From positions 62,001 to 126,000 of the forward strand of contig NZ_FOPM01000004.1 of assembly GCF_900113485.1 (NCBI RefSeq): 64,000 nucleotides of DNA, given 5' to 3'. This DNA comes from Methylobacterium gossipiicola (GTDB taxonomy: Bacteria; Pseudomonadota; Alphaproteobacteria; Rhizobiales; Beijerinckiaceae). The notes below the pieces were generated by a model, which was not told the origin of the DNA, searched no databases, and saw only the letters and a list, made by a program, of their open reading frames with translations. Position 1 is the stretch's first letter; every line of letters starts with the position of its first letter. Below, piece after piece: positions 52,296 to 62,671 of the stretch. The position numbers and the translations under genes are program-made.

Positions 52296-53564
52296 TTAAG
52301 GAAGCCCTTCGAACGCCACCGGGCCGAGGGTGGACACGGCGGGGCCGAGGGCACCGACCAGGCGCAGGAACCGCTGCGGATCGACGGCTTCACCGTCGAT
52401 CCGGGTCTCGTAATGCAGGTGGCTTCCCGTCGAGCGCCCCGTCGAACCGATACGGCCGATCACCGCCCCGGCCGCGACCCATTGGCCGGGACTCACGCCA
52501 TAGGCGGAGAGGTGGGCATAGCGCGTCGCCAGCCCATGGCCGTGATCGACCTCCACCATGTTGCCGTAGCCACCGCTATATTCGGCGATGGTCACGCGTC
52601 CCGCCGCCGTGGCGCGGGCCGGCTCGCCGGTCTCGGCTCTCAGGTCGAGGCCGGTATGCATGGCGTATCCCCGCGTGAACGGATCGACACGCGCCCCGAA
52701 GGTGCTCGACACCGACATCGCGCCGGCGACGGGCCGGCGCAGGGGTAGGGTTTCGGCCATACGACGAAGACCGGCAGCTTCCGCGACGGCGCGTTGGGCC
52801 TGCGCCGCCGCGAGCCCGAACGGATCGCCGCTCAAGGGCACGAGGGGGCCGCCGAGCCCCGGCTCCGGGCGGCGCTCGAAGCGGGCCGGGTCGAGGCCGA
52901 TGCGGGCAAACAGGCCGCGCAGACGCTGAACCGCGCGGTCGGCGTTCGCGGCGATGCCCGCGACGGTGCGGGACTGCGCCTCCGCGAGACCATCGAGGCG
53001 CTGTTCCAGGCTCGACACGACGATCCCGGTGCGGCGCGCGCTTTCGCGGGCACCCCGAAGGCTCAAGGGCTCGTCCATCGGCTCGGGGGTCGGAAACGGC
53101 TTCGCCGCCGTGGCCGGGCGCCGGGGAGCCGCATCGGTGGACGCCTCGTCCCCGCTCGGCATCTCCGGCGGGCGGCGACCGAGGGAATCCGCGGCGAGGG
53201 CCGACAGGGTTCCCTGACGGGCTTCGAGGGTCTTCTGGCGCCGGCTCAGGTCGGCCAGTCGCGCGGCGATCTCGTCGCGGGCCGTGGCCTGTTCGAGGGC
53301 GGTCCGCTCGAGTTCGAGTTTCAGGGCCGCGATGCGGGCCTCGTAGCCGTACTGCATCGTGCTTTGCTGGGAGACGAACCGGGCCAGGACTTCGTCGTGG
53401 AAGACGAGATAGTAGGTGGCTCCGCCCGCCCACACCGTCGAGAGAGCCAGGACCGGTCCGAGCACCCGGACGTCGCAGACAGCCTTGACCAATCGCGTCC
53501 GGGTGAGCGCGCCACGGGCCTGGGAGGCAGCCTTTTCGCGTACCTGACGAGCGGTGAAGAGCAT
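52296..53564 (-). CDS. M23-family metallopeptidase, membrane-anchored with coiled coil
   Basis: A 422-residue protein. A transmembrane anchor lies near residues 32-56 (VLGPVLALSTVWAGGATYYL), then a coiled coil (about 70-125; LKLELERTALEQATARDEIA), a Pro-rich linker, another helical part, and a C-terminal M23 (LytM) domain with HTGLDLRAETGEPARAT, the VEVDHGHGLATRYAHLS segment and HLHYETRIDGEAVDP. The Zn ligands H..D and HLH are intact, so it should be an active D,D-endopeptidase acting on peptidoglycan cross-links. The ATG at 53564 is preferred to an upstream alternative at 53648. Confidence 0.92.
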   Translation of the reverse strand: MLFTARQVREKAASQARGALTRTRLVKAVCDVRVLGPVLALSTVWAGGATYYLVFHDEVLARFVSQQSTMQYGYEARIAALKLELERTALEQATARDEIAARLADLSRRQKTLEARQGTLSALAADSLGRRPPEMPSGDEASTDAAPRRPATAAKPFPTPEPMDEPLSLRGARESARRTGIVVSSLEQRLDGLAEAQSRTVAGIAANADRAVQRLRGLFARIGLDPARFERRPEPGLGGPLVPLSGDPFGLAAAQAQRAVAEAAGLRRMAETLPLRRPVAGAMSVSSTFGARVDPFTRGYAMHTGLDLRAETGEPARATAAGRVTIAEYSGGYGNMVEVDHGHGLATRYAHLSAYGVSPGQWVAAGAVIGRIGSTGRSTGSHLHYETRIDGEAVDPQRFLRLVGALGPAVSTLGPVAFEGLP

Positions 53565-53663
53565 CGACGCAAACCTGATCCAATGCCGATCATCTGGCCC
53601 GATCAAGGTTAACGAAGCTTCACTGTGGCGGGGAATGCTTGTCCCCACCCCACGACGTGCGGA

Positions 53664-54131
53664 TCAGGTCTGGGCCCGTGCCGCCGCCAGCACGTCCTCG
53701 GCGTGGCCCGGCACCTTCACCTTGGGCCAGATCCGGACGATCCGTCCGGTACGGTCGAGGAGCATCGTCGTGCGCTCGACGCCCATGTATTTGCGCCCGT
53801 ACATGCTCTTCTCGACCCAGACCCCATAGGCCTCGAGCATCGTCTTGCTCTCATCCGACGCGAGGGGGAACGTCAGTTCGTATTTCGCCCTGAACTTGTC
53901 GTGGCTCTTCACGGAGTCAGGTGAGACCCCGATCACGATCGTGTCGGCGGCGGAAAAAGCCTCGGTCAGGGCGTTGAACCCCTGCGCTTCGAGGGTACAT
54001 CCACTGGTGTCGTCCTTCGGGTAGAAATACAAAACGACCTTGCTGCCCACGAGATCCCCGAGGCGGACGGCGTCGCCGCCCGCGCCCGGCAGGTCAAAGT
54101 CGGGTGCCTGATCTCCGGTAACGAGGGGCAT
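53664..54131 (-). CDS. bcp: Thioredoxin-dependent peroxiredoxin, BCP/PrxQ family
   Basis: A 155-residue peroxiredoxin that reduces hydroperoxides. The peroxidatic Cys lies in YPKDDTSGCTLEAQGFNALT. The usual resolving Cys five residues later (CTxEACxF) is replaced: here the sequence is CTLEAQGF. Other landmarks: VLYFYPKDDT, VIGVSPDSVKSHDKFRAKYE, LASDESKTMLEAYGVW and RTTMLLDRTGRIVRIW. With one cysteine it probably works as a 1-Cys enzyme needing an external thiol. AAGGAAGG lies five bases before the ATG. Confidence 0.93.
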   Translation of the reverse strand: MPLVTGDQAPDFDLPGAGGDAVRLGDLVGSKVVLYFYPKDDTSGCTLEAQGFNALTEAFSAADTIVIGVSPDSVKSHDKFRAKYELTFPLASDESKTMLEAYGVWVEKSMYGRKYMGVERTTMLLDRTGRIVRIWPKVKVPGHAEDVLAAARAQT

Positions 54132-54191
54132 GATGCCTTCCTTTCGGCCGATTGATGGTGTGCCTGGAACCAACCCCAGGGTCCGGGTCGG

Positions 54192-57100
54192 ATGCCCGCG
54201 AAGCCTTTCCTTCACGGACCGCCGCTCGATAGCCCGAGGGTGCGTTCCGATCCAGCGGCTCAAGGATTGATGGTTCAGCACACGGTCACGGATGCGCGGC
54301 CGGCCCGCGCGGTCGGACGGCGGCGGCGCTGGCTGATCTGGCCGGCGGCGATCCTCCTGCTCGGGGTCGTGGCGGGCCTCGGCGGATTCGTCTGGCGCCT
54401 GTCGAATGGCCCCTTGCACATCGACGGCATGTCGGAACGGGTGGCCTCGGCCATCGCGGGCAGCATCGGGAAGGGCTGGCGCGTGTCCCTGCGCGACAGC
54501 GCCCTCGAACTCGACGCCGAACACTCCCTGGCCCTGCGCGTCGCCGGCCTCGACATCTACAATTCGGAAGGCGCCCTCGTGGTGCGGGCGCCGCATGCCG
54601 TGGTGAGCCTCGACACTTGGAATCTCGCGCGCCTCTCGGTGCAGCCCCGGGCCATCGAGTTCCGCGACCTGCAGATGACCGCCCTCGTCCACCGGGACGG
54701 CAGCATCGCCTTCGCGGCCTCGGACTCGCAGCAATCCGGAGCCGTCCAGCCCCATACCCTTCCGAGCGTCGACGCGGCCCTCGGCAAGGTCTCGCCGATC
54801 TCTGCCACGGTGGCGTCGATCTTCGGGGTGGTGCTCGATCCCGCCGGCATCGTCGGGGCCCTCGACCGGGCTCGGATCACCAACGGCCGCCTCACCCTCA
54901 TCGATGACGACGCCCGCCAGCGCGCCGTGTTCGAGCACGTCAACGGCCTGTTCCGGCGCGATGCCACCCGCAACGCCCGGGTGTTCGAATTGCGCATCGA
55001 CGGCCCGCACGGTGAATGGCGCTTCGGCGGCGACCTGCAGGAGGCCGGCGGCACCCGTCGCACGGGCATCATTACCCTCGACGACCTGCCGATCACCGAC
55101 CTCCTGCTCCTGACGGGCCAATCGAAGCTGCCCGTGGAGACAGACCTCAAGCTCTCGGCCAAGGCCGACGTCGCCCTCGATGCCGGGCGCATCGAGGCGA
55201 TGACCGCCACCATCCGCACGAGCGACGGAAATTTCCTCATTGAGGAGAAGGACTTCAACCCCGTCACCATCGAGAGCGTCGCGGCCCGGGTGAGCTGGGA
55301 CGAGACGGCCCGCGCCATGAAGCTCGACGCCCTCGATTATCGCGGCGCCGGCAACGTGGCCCACCTGACCGGAGCGTGGATCGCGGGCGCGCCCGATTCC
55401 GACGTCAGTTGGACCATGAGTCTCGAAGGGCACGACGCCACCCTGCGGGGAGCGAACGCCCACGACAAGCCCGTGGCCATCGACGCCCTGTCCGCCCATC
55501 TCACCGGACGGGCCGGCGGCATCGCCATCGACGATTTCACCCTCCGGGCCGGCCCGGCGAGCGGACGGATCACCGGCACCCTCGGCACCACGGCCGACGA
55601 TGACGGGCTGACCCTGCATATCACCGCCGCCAACACGGAAGGGCGCATGGCCCTGCGCCTCTGGCCCGAGCACGTGGCCCCGCCGGCCCGCAACTACCTC
55701 GTGGACAACCTGCGCGGCGGCCGGGTCGACACCGTCGATATCACCGTGGACATGAGCGGGAGCGAACTGGCCGCCGCGACGCGGGGCGAGCCCATGCCCG
55801 ACAACGCCGTCCGCATCGCCTTCGCAGTCTCGGATGCGACGCTCGCCGTCTCCGACGATGCGCCGCCCCTGAGCCGTGGCCGTGTCAACGGCGTCATCAC
55901 CGGCCAGACCACCAGCATCCGGAACGTTACCGCCGATCTGCGCATGGCGGACAACCGCGTTCTGTCGATCAGCGACGGATCGTTCGTAATCCCGAAGATC
56001 GCCCCGGACGCCGTGGTGGCGCAGATCGGCCTGCGCCTCGGCGGCGGCGCCGACGCCCTCGTCTCCCTGATGCAGACGAAGATGTTCAAGGGACTCACCG
56101 GGGTCGACGTCGATCCGGCGAGCGTCAAGGGGACGACCGACCTGCGGATCGATTTCCCGCTCAACCTCAAGCACATCCCCGATCTGGCCGACCTGCCGGT
56201 GACCATTGCGGGAACGCTGACCGACATCGCCGTCGACAAAGCCTTCGGTAAGGAGCGCCTCGAGGCCGGGCGCTTCACGGTGCAGTACGATCGCGGTGCC
56301 TTCGCCCTCAAGGGCGACGCCAAGGTGATGGGCTCGCCCCTCACCGTCGATCTGCGCCAGCCCAAGCCCGGCGCGCCCGGCGAGGTCACCGTCAACCTCA
56401 GCCTCGACGAAGCCCTGCGGGCCAGGAAGGGGATGCCCGTCGCGCCCCAGCTCAGCGGCTCGATTCCCGTGAAGATCGCCCTGCCCATCGGCCGACCGGG
56501 CGGGGGCAAGCCGCCGATCCGGATCGAGGCGGATCTCGCCCGGGCCGGGATCGACGGCCTCGTTCCGGGTTTCGCCAAGACACCCGGCAAACCCGGACGC
56601 CTCGCCTTCACCCTGACGGAGAGCGCGGCCGGCGGAGCTTACGACCTGCGCGACATCGCCCTCGATGCCGCCCCCGCCCTGGCGCGGGGCTCGGCGAGCC
56701 TCGGGTCCGACGGCCAGGTGGAACGCGTCGACCTATCGAGCCTCAAGCTCTCGCCCGGCGACGACATGCGCCTGCAGCTCGAGCGCGCCGGCAACGGCTA
56801 CCGCGTCGCCGTCAAGGGCGCCGTGGCCGATGCCCGCCCGATCCTGCGCGGACTCACGGGCCCGGACGGCAAGGGCAAAGCCGAGTCCGCCCCGAAGGAC
56901 ATCGACGCCGACCTGTCGCTGGCCATCCTCACGGGCTTCAACGGCGAGGCCCTGACCAACGCCACCGTCAAGCTCGCCCTGAAGGGCAAGGACGTGCGCT
57001 CGGGTCGGATTCAGGGCCGCTTCGGCGGCGCCCCGTTCAACGCGCAGATCGCCCGCGCGGAGGGAGGGCCGACCCTGACGGTGGAGAGCCAGGATGCCGG

Positions 57101-57719
57101 CGCGACCCTGCGGTTCGCCGACATCTACAAGCGCATGTACGGCGGCAAGCTCATCATGAGCACCGGTCTCAACGACGGGCCGCAGCAGGGCGTCGTGCAG
57201 ATCCGCAACTTCGTCCTGCGCAACGAGCCGGCCCTGTCGAGCATCATGGCGCAGGGACCGGCGAACACCGAGGTGGTGGATGCCCGTGGCCGCAAGCACA
57301 TCGTGCAGAACACCGGCAACGACGTGACCTTCGACCGCCTGCGCGCCAATTTCGTCCGCACCGGCGCCCGCGTCGATTTCACCGACGCGGCGATCTCCAA
57401 CGCCGCCATGGGCTTCACCCTGAACGGCTACCTCGACACGGCCAAGGAGCGGACCGACATCAACGGCACCTTCGTTCCGCTCTACGGCCTGAACAATGTC
57501 GTCTCGCAGCTGCCCCTCCTCGGGCAGCTCCTCGGCGGCGGCCACAACGAGGGGCTGTTCGCCCTCAACTTCCGCGTCGCCGGGCGCCTGTCGAAGCCCG
57601 ATGTCAGCGTCAATCCGCTCTCGGCCCTCGCCCCCGGAATCCTGCGCAAGCTCTTCAGCGCGGGTGGGGGCAACGACGGCCTCGCGGGGGCCTCGCCCCT
57701 GGGCGAGACCGAGCGGTAG
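54192..57719 (+). CDS. AsmA/YhdP-like (DUF3971) envelope protein
   Basis: A 1175-residue protein with one N-terminal transmembrane helix (about residues 48-70; RWLIWPAAILLLGVVAGLGG) and a very long periplasmic beta-rich region of repeated short strands (for example ITNGRLTLIDDDARQRAVFE and GRVDTVDITVDMSGSELAAA). The C-terminal part includes GGKLIMSTGLNDGPQQGVVQ and VSQLPLLGQLLGGGHNEGLF followed by FRVAGRLSKPDVSVNPLSALAPGILRKLF, matching the AsmA/YhdP C-terminal domain. Family knowledge: bridge-like lipid transport between inner and outer membrane. Start alternatives are 54192 and 54270 (the latter after AAGGA). Confidence 0.88.
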   Translation: MPAKPFLHGPPLDSPRVRSDPAAQGLMVQHTVTDARPARAVGRRRRWLIWPAAILLLGVVAGLGGFVWRLSNGPLHIDGMSERVASAIAGSIGKGWRVSLRDSALELDAEHSLALRVAGLDIYNSEGALVVRAPHAVVSLDTWNLARLSVQPRAIEFRDLQMTALVHRDGSIAFAASDSQQSGAVQPHTLPSVDAALGKVSPISATVASIFGVVLDPAGIVGALDRARITNGRLTLIDDDARQRAVFEHVNGLFRRDATRNARVFELRIDGPHGEWRFGGDLQEAGGTRRTGIITLDDLPITDLLLLTGQSKLPVETDLKLSAKADVALDAGRIEAMTATIRTSDGNFLIEEKDFNPVTIESVAARVSWDETARAMKLDALDYRGAGNVAHLTGAWIAGAPDSDVSWTMSLEGHDATLRGANAHDKPVAIDALSAHLTGRAGGIAIDDFTLRAGPASGRITGTLGTTADDDGLTLHITAANTEGRMALRLWPEHVAPPARNYLVDNLRGGRVDTVDITVDMSGSELAAATRGEPMPDNAVRIAFAVSDATLAVSDDAPPLSRGRVNGVITGQTTSIRNVTADLRMADNRVLSISDGSFVIPKIAPDAVVAQIGLRLGGGADALVSLMQTKMFKGLTGVDVDPASVKGTTDLRIDFPLNLKHIPDLADLPVTIAGTLTDIAVDKAFGKERLEAGRFTVQYDRGAFALKGDAKVMGSPLTVDLRQPKPGAPGEVTVNLSLDEALRARKGMPVAPQLSGSIPVKIALPIGRPGGGKPPIRIEADLARAGIDGLVPGFAKTPGKPGRLAFTLTESAAGGAYDLRDIALDAAPALARGSASLGSDGQVERVDLSSLKLSPGDDMRLQLERAGNGYRVAVKGAVADARPILRGLTGPDGKGKAESAPKDIDADLSLAILTGFNGEALTNATVKLALKGKDVRSGRIQGRFGGAPFNAQIARAEGGPTLTVESQDAGATLRFADIYKRMYGGKLIMSTGLNDGPQQGVVQIRNFVLRNEPALSSIMAQGPANTEVVDARGRKHIVQNTGNDVTFDRLRANFVRTGARVDFTDAAISNAAMGFTLNGYLDTAKERTDINGTFVPLYGLNNVVSQLPLLGQLLGGGHNEGLFALNFRVAGRLSKPDVSVNPLSALAPGILRKLFSAGGGNDGLAGASPLGETER

Positions 57720-57745
57720 GGGCGGCCCCGGCGAACCGGTCTGCC

Positions 57746-59023
57746 TCAGCCGACCTTGAGCAGCACGTGCTTCTTGCGTCCGAACGAGAGCTTGATCACC
57801 CCGTCGGCCGTCATGTCGCTGCTACGCAGCACGGCGCGCTCGTCGGTGAGCGCCACGTCGTTGACCTTGAGGCCGCCGCCCTTGATCTGTCGGCGAGCCT
57901 CGCTCGTGGAGGGAACGAGCTTGGCGTATTCGGGGCCGAAGGCCGAGAGCACGCCCAACCCCGCATCGAGCAATGCGGCCGACACCAGGACGGTGGGCAG
58001 ATCCTGCGCGACGCTGCCCTCGACGAAGGTCTTTCGCGCCGTCTCGGCGGCGTTGTCCGCCGCCTCGCGTCCATGCATCAGGGCCGTGGCCTCGTTGGCG
58101 AGCACCTTCTTGGCCTCATTGATTTCGGCGCCCTGGAGCGCCGACAGCCGGGCGATCTCGTCCATGGGCAGCAGGGTGAACAGCTTGAGGAAGCGGCCGA
58201 TATCGGCGTCCTCCGTGTTGCGCCAGAACTGCCAGTAATCGTACGGCGACAGCATGCCGGCATCGAGCCAGACGGCGCCGGCCGCCGTCTTGCCCATCTT
58301 GGCGCCCGACGCCGTGGTCAAGAGCGGGCAGGTGAGGCCGTAGAGCTGGGGCGTACCCATGCGCCGGCCGAGATCGATGCCGTTGACGATGTTACCCCAC
58401 TGATCCGAGCCGCCCATCTGCATGGTGCAGCCGTAGCGCCTGTTCAGCTCCACGAAGTCGTAGGATTGCAGGATCATGTAGTTGAATTCGAGGAACGACA
58501 GTTCCTGGTCGCGCTCCAACCGCATCCGGACACTGTCCATGGACATCATGCGGTTGACCGAAAAGTGCCGACCGATGTCGCGCAACATCTCGATGTAATT
58601 GAGCTTGGTGAGCCACTCGGCGTTGTCGACCATGGTGGCGGCGTTGCCGACACCCTCGAACTTGAGGAACCGCGCGAAGGTCTTCTGGATGCCGAGCTTG
58701 TTCTCCTCGATCTGCTCCAGGGTGAGGATCTTGCGGGATTCGTCGCGGCCCGAGGGGTCGCCGACACGGGTGGTGCCGCCGCCCATGAGGGTGATGGGCG
58801 TGCCCCCCGTGGCCTGGAGCCAGTGCAGCATCATGATCGACAAGAGGTGGCCGACATGCAGCGAGGCCGCCGTGCAATCGTAGCCGACATAGGTCGTGAG
58901 CCGCCCCTCCAGCGCCGCCGCATCGATGCCGGCGAGATCCGAGCCCTGGTGGATGAAGCCGCGCTCGGTCAGGACCCGGAGGAAATCGGATTTCGGGATG
59001 AAGGCGTCGGACGCGGTGGACAT
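57746..59023 (-). CDS. tyrS: Tyrosyl-tRNA synthetase
   Basis: A 425-residue class I aminoacyl-tRNA synthetase. The HIGH-type motif is [15 protein letters not shown], the tyrosine-binding region has [15 protein letters not shown], the [19 protein letters not shown] segment is diagnostic, and the KMSKS-type loop reads KMGKTAAG. An S4-like RNA-binding tail ([20 protein letters not shown]) ends the protein. It is divergent from anmK and convergent with the AsmA-like gene. The ATG at 59023 gives the normal start [14 protein letters not shown]. Confidence 0.97.
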   Translation of the reverse strand: MSTASDAFIPKSDFLRVLTERGFIHQGSDLAGIDAAALEGRLTTYVGYDCTAASLHVGHLLSIMMLHWLQATGGTPITLMGGGTTRVGDPSGRDESRKILTLEQIEENKLGIQKTFARFLKFEGVGNAATMVDNAEWLTKLNYIEMLRDIGRHFSVNRMMSMDSVRMRLERDQELSFLEFNYMILQSYDFVELNRRYGCTMQMGGSDQWGNIVNGIDLGRRMGTPQLYGLTCPLLTTASGAKMGKTAAGAVWLDAGMLSPYDYWQFWRNTEDADIGRFLKLFTLLPMDEIARLSALQGAEINEAKKVLANEATALMHGREAADNAAETARKTFVEGSVAQDLPTVLVSAALLDAGLGVLSAFGPEYAKLVPSTSEARRQIKGGGLKVNDVALTDERAVLRSSDMTADGVIKLSFGRKKHVLLKVG

Positions 59024-59136
59024 GGTCGGTTCCGGTATCAGAGGGGCGCGGAGGCGGGACACGGTGCGGAGTGGCGTGATAGCACCGCGCATCATTGCGC
59101 CGGCTCTTAGCAGGGCTGACCGAGGAAGGCACGACC

Positions 59137-60276
59137 ATGACGATGATGCGGGCGATCGGGCTCATGAGCGGCACCTCCCTCGACGGCGTCGATGTCGCCC
59201 TCATCGAGACGGACGGGGAGGAGGTTCGGGTGGTGCGCAGCCCGAACGGCTATCTCGAACCCCTCGGGCCCACGGGCTATCGCGGCTATACCGACGAGGA
59301 CCGCGATCTGCTCCGCCGGGCGCTGGTGGATTCCGAGGGCGTCACCGCACGCGAGGACAGGCCGGGCTGCCTGCCGGAGGCGGAAGCCTTCGTCACGGCG
59401 GCCCATGCCGAGGCGGTCGAAGGCTTCCTGTCCGACAACGGTCTCACGCCCGCCGACATCGACGTCATCGGCTTCCACGGCCAGACCGTGGTGCACCGGC
59501 CCGATCAGCGCATGAGCGTCCAGATCGGTGATGGCGCGGCCCTGAGCCGCCGCCTCGGGATTCCCGTGGTCTCGGATCTGCGCCACGCCGACGTCCTGGC
59601 GGGCGGGCAGGGCGCCCCCCTGGTGCCGGTCTTCCATCAGGCCCTGGCGCGCGCCTCGGGCTTCGAGGGGGCGCTGGGCATCCTCAACATCGGAGGGGTC
59701 GCCAACGCCACCCTCATCGCGGCGAACGGCGAGGTCATCGCCTTCGACACGGGACCGGGCAACGCCCTCATCGACGACTGGATGCGCGAGCGCACGGGCC
59801 GGCCCCTCGACGATGGCGGCCGCACCGCCGCGCGGGGACGCCCGGACGAACCCCTGCTCGCCTGGCTCCTCATCCACCCGTTCTTCGCGCGCCGGCCGCC
59901 GAAATCCCTCGACCGCAATTGGTTCTCGCATAAGCTCGCCGGCCAGCTCTCCACGGAGGACGGCGCGGCGACGCTCACGGCCTTCACGGCGCGGGCCGTG
60001 GCGCGGGCCCTCGACCACGCCCCCGAGATCCCGACCCGCTGGATCGTGGCGGGCGGCGGCGCGCGCAACGGCGAACTCGTGCGCCTGCTGAACTACCACC
60101 TGCGCGCCGAGATCACGACGGCCGACGCCATCGGGTGGTCTTCGGCCTACCTGGAAGCCCAGGCTTTCGCGCACCTCGCCGTGCGGTCCCTGAAGGGCCT
60201 GCCCATCACCTTCCCGTCGACCACGGGCGTGCGCGAGGCGATGACCGGCGGCGTGCTGGCCCGGCCGGACGATTGA
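59137..60276 (+). CDS. anmK: Anhydro-N-acetylmuramic acid kinase
   Basis: A 379-residue sugar kinase of peptidoglycan recycling that hydrolyses and phosphorylates 1,6-anhydroMurNAc to MurNAc-6-phosphate. Landmarks: [20 protein letters not shown] (ATP/phosphate site), [35 protein letters not shown] (catalytic Asp region), [28 protein letters not shown], and [21 protein letters not shown] lies about eight bases before the ATG. It is followed by aroC after 62 bp and may be co-transcribed. Confidence 0.96.
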   Translation: MTMMRAIGLMSGTSLDGVDVALIETDGEEVRVVRSPNGYLEPLGPTGYRGYTDEDRDLLRRALVDSEGVTAREDRPGCLPEAEAFVTAAHAEAVEGFLSDNGLTPADIDVIGFHGQTVVHRPDQRMSVQIGDGAALSRRLGIPVVSDLRHADVLAGGQGAPLVPVFHQALARASGFEGALGILNIGGVANATLIAANGEVIAFDTGPGNALIDDWMRERTGRPLDDGGRTAARGRPDEPLLAWLLIHPFFARRPPKSLDRNWFSHKLAGQLSTEDGAATLTAFTARAVARALDHAPEIPTRWIVAGGGARNGELVRLLNYHLRAEITTADAIGWSSAYLEAQAFAHLAVRSLKGLPITFPSTTGVREAMTGGVLARPDD

Positions 60277-60338
60277 CCGGCCCCATCGGGCCATCGGCAT
60301 TTGTGACTCGCGAAAACCCGCGCTAGAGCGAAGGCACC

Positions 60339-61442
60339 ATGTCCCACAACACCTTCGGTCATCTCTTCCGCGTCACCACCTTCGGCGAAAGCCACGGGGT
60401 CGCCCTCGGCTGCGTCGTCGATGGCTGCCCTCCCGGCATTCCCGTCACGGCGGCCGACATCCAGGCGGAACTGGACAGAAGGAAGCCCGGCCAGTCGCGC
60501 TTCACCACCCAGCGGCGCGAACCGGATCAGGTCCGCATCCTTTCGGGCGTGTTCTCGGACGACCGCACGGGCGACCGCCAACTCACCACCGGCACGCCCA
60601 TCGCCCTCGAGATCGAGAATACCGACCAGCGCTCGAAGGATTATTCGGAGATCCGCGACAGCTACCGTCCGGGCCATGCCGACTACGCCTACGACGCCAA
60701 ATACGGCATCCGGGATTATCGCGGCGGCGGGCGCTCCTCGGCGCGCGAGACCGCCGCCCGAGTGGCGGCCGGCGCCATCGCCCGCCGGGTCCTGCCGGAG
60801 GGCGTGACCATCCGGGCCGCCCTGGTGCAGATGGGGCCGCATGCCGTCGATCGGTCGCGTTGGGATTGGGATGAGGTCGCCAACAATCCGTTCTTCTGCC
60901 CCGACGCCACGATGGCTGCGTTCTACGAGACCTATCTCGACGGGATCCGAAAGGACGGTTCGTCCATCGGCGCGGTGATTGAAGTGGTGGCGGACGGCGT
61001 GCCGCCAGGGCTCGGCGCCCCCATCTACGGCAAGCTCGACGCGGATCTCGCCGCCGCGATGATGTCCATCAATGCCGTGAAGGGCGTCGAGATCGGCGAC
61101 GGCTTCGCGTCGGCGGCGCTCCGCGGCGAGGACAATGCCGACGAGATGCGCTCGGGCAATGCCGGCGCCCCGACCTTCCTCGCCAACCACGCGGGCGGGG
61201 TGCTGGGCGGCATCTCCACGGGCCAGCCCATCGTCTGTCGCTTCGCCGTGAAGCCGACCTCGTCGATCCTGACGCCGCGCATGAGCGTGACCCGCGACAA
61301 CCGCGACGTCAATCTCGTCACACGAGGCCGCCACGACCCCTGCGTCGGCATCCGCGCCGTGCCCGTCGCCGAGGCCATGATGGCGTGCGTCCTCGCCGAT
61401 CACTATCTGCGCCACCGGGGGCAGGTGGGCGAACGAGGCTGA
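60339..61442 (+). CDS. aroC: Chorismate synthase
   Basis: A 367-residue FMN-dependent enzyme that converts EPSP to chorismate, the last common step to aromatic amino acids. Signatures: [60 protein letters not shown], and [25 protein letters not shown] lies before the ATG. It lies between anmK and ribB on the same strand. Confidence 0.97.
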   Translation: MSHNTFGHLFRVTTFGESHGVALGCVVDGCPPGIPVTAADIQAELDRRKPGQSRFTTQRREPDQVRILSGVFSDDRTGDRQLTTGTPIALEIENTDQRSKDYSEIRDSYRPGHADYAYDAKYGIRDYRGGGRSSARETAARVAAGAIARRVLPEGVTIRAALVQMGPHAVDRSRWDWDEVANNPFFCPDATMAAFYETYLDGIRKDGSSIGAVIEVVADGVPPGLGAPIYGKLDADLAAAMMSINAVKGVEIGDGFASAALRGEDNADEMRSGNAGAPTFLANHAGGVLGGISTGQPIVCRFAVKPTSSILTPRMSVTRDNRDVNLVTRGRHDPCVGIRAVPVAEAMMACVLADHYLRHRGQVGERG

Positions 61443-61450
61443 AGCATCGT

Positions 61451-61477
61451 CCCGAAAGGCGGTTTCCGACTTTCGGG
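61451..61477. repeat. Short hairpin repeat between aroC and ribB
   Basis: CCCGAAAG (61451-61458), an 11-nt loop, CTTTCGGG (61470-61477). It is preceded by GCATCGT and followed by AAAGA, the usual look of a dispersed 'catcgtcccgaaa' repeat found in Methylobacterium-type intergenic DNA. It is too short to be an FMN riboswitch. Confidence 0.5.
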
Positions 61478-61541
61478 CAAAGAGGGTGCGAAACAACAGA
61501 CCGCCGCGTCGCCCGCCATCCGCTCCGCAAGGCTTGAGAGA

Positions 61542-62624
61542 ATGCCCGTGCCCCATACCCACGTCGTCCAGGCCATCGAAGCCTATGCCCGCGGCGAGAT
61601 CGTCGTCGTCACCGACGACGACGATCGCGAGAACGAAGGCGATCTCGTCGTCGCGGCCTCCCTGTGCACGCCGGAGAAGATGGCGTTCATCATCCGCAAC
61701 ACCTGCGGCATCGTCTGCGCGCCCGTGACCCGCGCCGACGCCCGGCGCCTGCGCCTCGACCCCATGGTGGCCGCCAACGACGCGCCCCTGGGCACCGCCT
61801 TCACGGTGACGGTGGACGTGAAACACGGCCTCACCACCGGCATCTCGGCGGAGCAGCGCTGCAACACCGTGCGGGCGCTCGCCAACGGCAACATGGGCGA
61901 AACGGATTTCGTCCGTCCCGGCCACGTGTTTCCGCTCATCGCCAAGGATGGCGGCGTGCTGATGCGCTCGGGTCATACGGAGGCCGCCGTCGATCTGTGC
62001 AAGCTCGCCGGCCTGCCGCCGGTCGGCGTCATCTGCGAACTCGCCAATGACGACGGCACCGTGATGAAGGGGCCGCAGATCACGGCGTTCGCCGAGCAGC
62101 ACAACCTCAAGCGCGTCTCGGTGGCCGACCTCATCGCCTTCCGCCAATCCCGCGAGAAGCTCGTCGAGCGGGTCGGAACCTTCCCGGTCCAGGCCGAGAC
62201 GGGGGCGATGACCGGCTACGCCTACACCACCCCGTTCGAGACCGTGCAGCAATTCGCCTTCGTGTACGGCGATATCGGCGACGGACAGAACGTGCTGGTG
62301 CGCCTGCACCGCTCCAACGTCGTCGCCGACGTCATCGAGGGTGGCAAGCAGATCGAAACGGTGATGCGCCGCTTCGCCCAGGAGGGCCGGGGCATCCTCG
62401 TCTACCTGCGCGACGGGACCGCGGGCGTCCCTCTCCAGTCCTATGTCGAGGAGGGCGCGGAGGCCCAGCGCGTTCAGGCTTGGCGCGAAGTCGGCCTCGG
62501 CGCCCAGATCCTGCGCGACCTCGGCGTCGTGTCGATCCGCAACCTCGCGACCCAGTCGCGGGCCTATGTCGGCCTCTCGGGCTTCGGAATCGAGTTTCTG
62601 GGCGACGAGCGGCTCGAAGGCTGA
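61542..62624 (+). CDS. ribB: 3,4-dihydroxy-2-butanone-4-phosphate synthase with degenerate GTP cyclohydrolase II tail
   Basis: A 360-residue protein. Residues 1 to about 205 are an intact RibB: DDDDRENEGDLVVAASLCTP, VRPGHVFPLIAKDGGVLMRSGHTEAAVDLC and GVICELANDDGTVMKG. It makes the four-carbon riboflavin precursor from ribulose-5-phosphate. The C-terminal half aligns with RibA (TTPFETVQQFAFVYGDIGDG, GRGILVYLRDG) but lacks the three zinc-binding cysteines of GTP cyclohydrolase II: the usual C..G...CDC stretch reads LHRSNVVADVIEGG, and the whole half has no Cys. GTP cyclohydrolase must be encoded elsewhere. Confidence 0.93.
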   Translation: MPVPHTHVVQAIEAYARGEIVVVTDDDDRENEGDLVVAASLCTPEKMAFIIRNTCGIVCAPVTRADARRLRLDPMVAANDAPLGTAFTVTVDVKHGLTTGISAEQRCNTVRALANGNMGETDFVRPGHVFPLIAKDGGVLMRSGHTEAAVDLCKLAGLPPVGVICELANDDGTVMKGPQITAFAEQHNLKRVSVADLIAFRQSREKLVERVGTFPVQAETGAMTGYAYTTPFETVQQFAFVYGDIGDGQNVLVRLHRSNVVADVIEGGKQIETVMRRFAQEGRGILVYLRDGTAGVPLQSYVEEGAEAQRVQAWREVGLGAQILRDLGVVSIRNLATQSRAYVGLSGFGIEFLGDERLEG

Positions 62625-62671
62625 CGGGAATGGGGCCGTACGCGGCCCCGTCCCTCACCGAATTCGCGGAC

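Noticed and set aside
61443..61541. Possible FMN riboswitch before ribB
   Set aside because: Only 99 bp are available and I see a short 8-bp hairpin repeat, not the conserved multi-stem RFN element.
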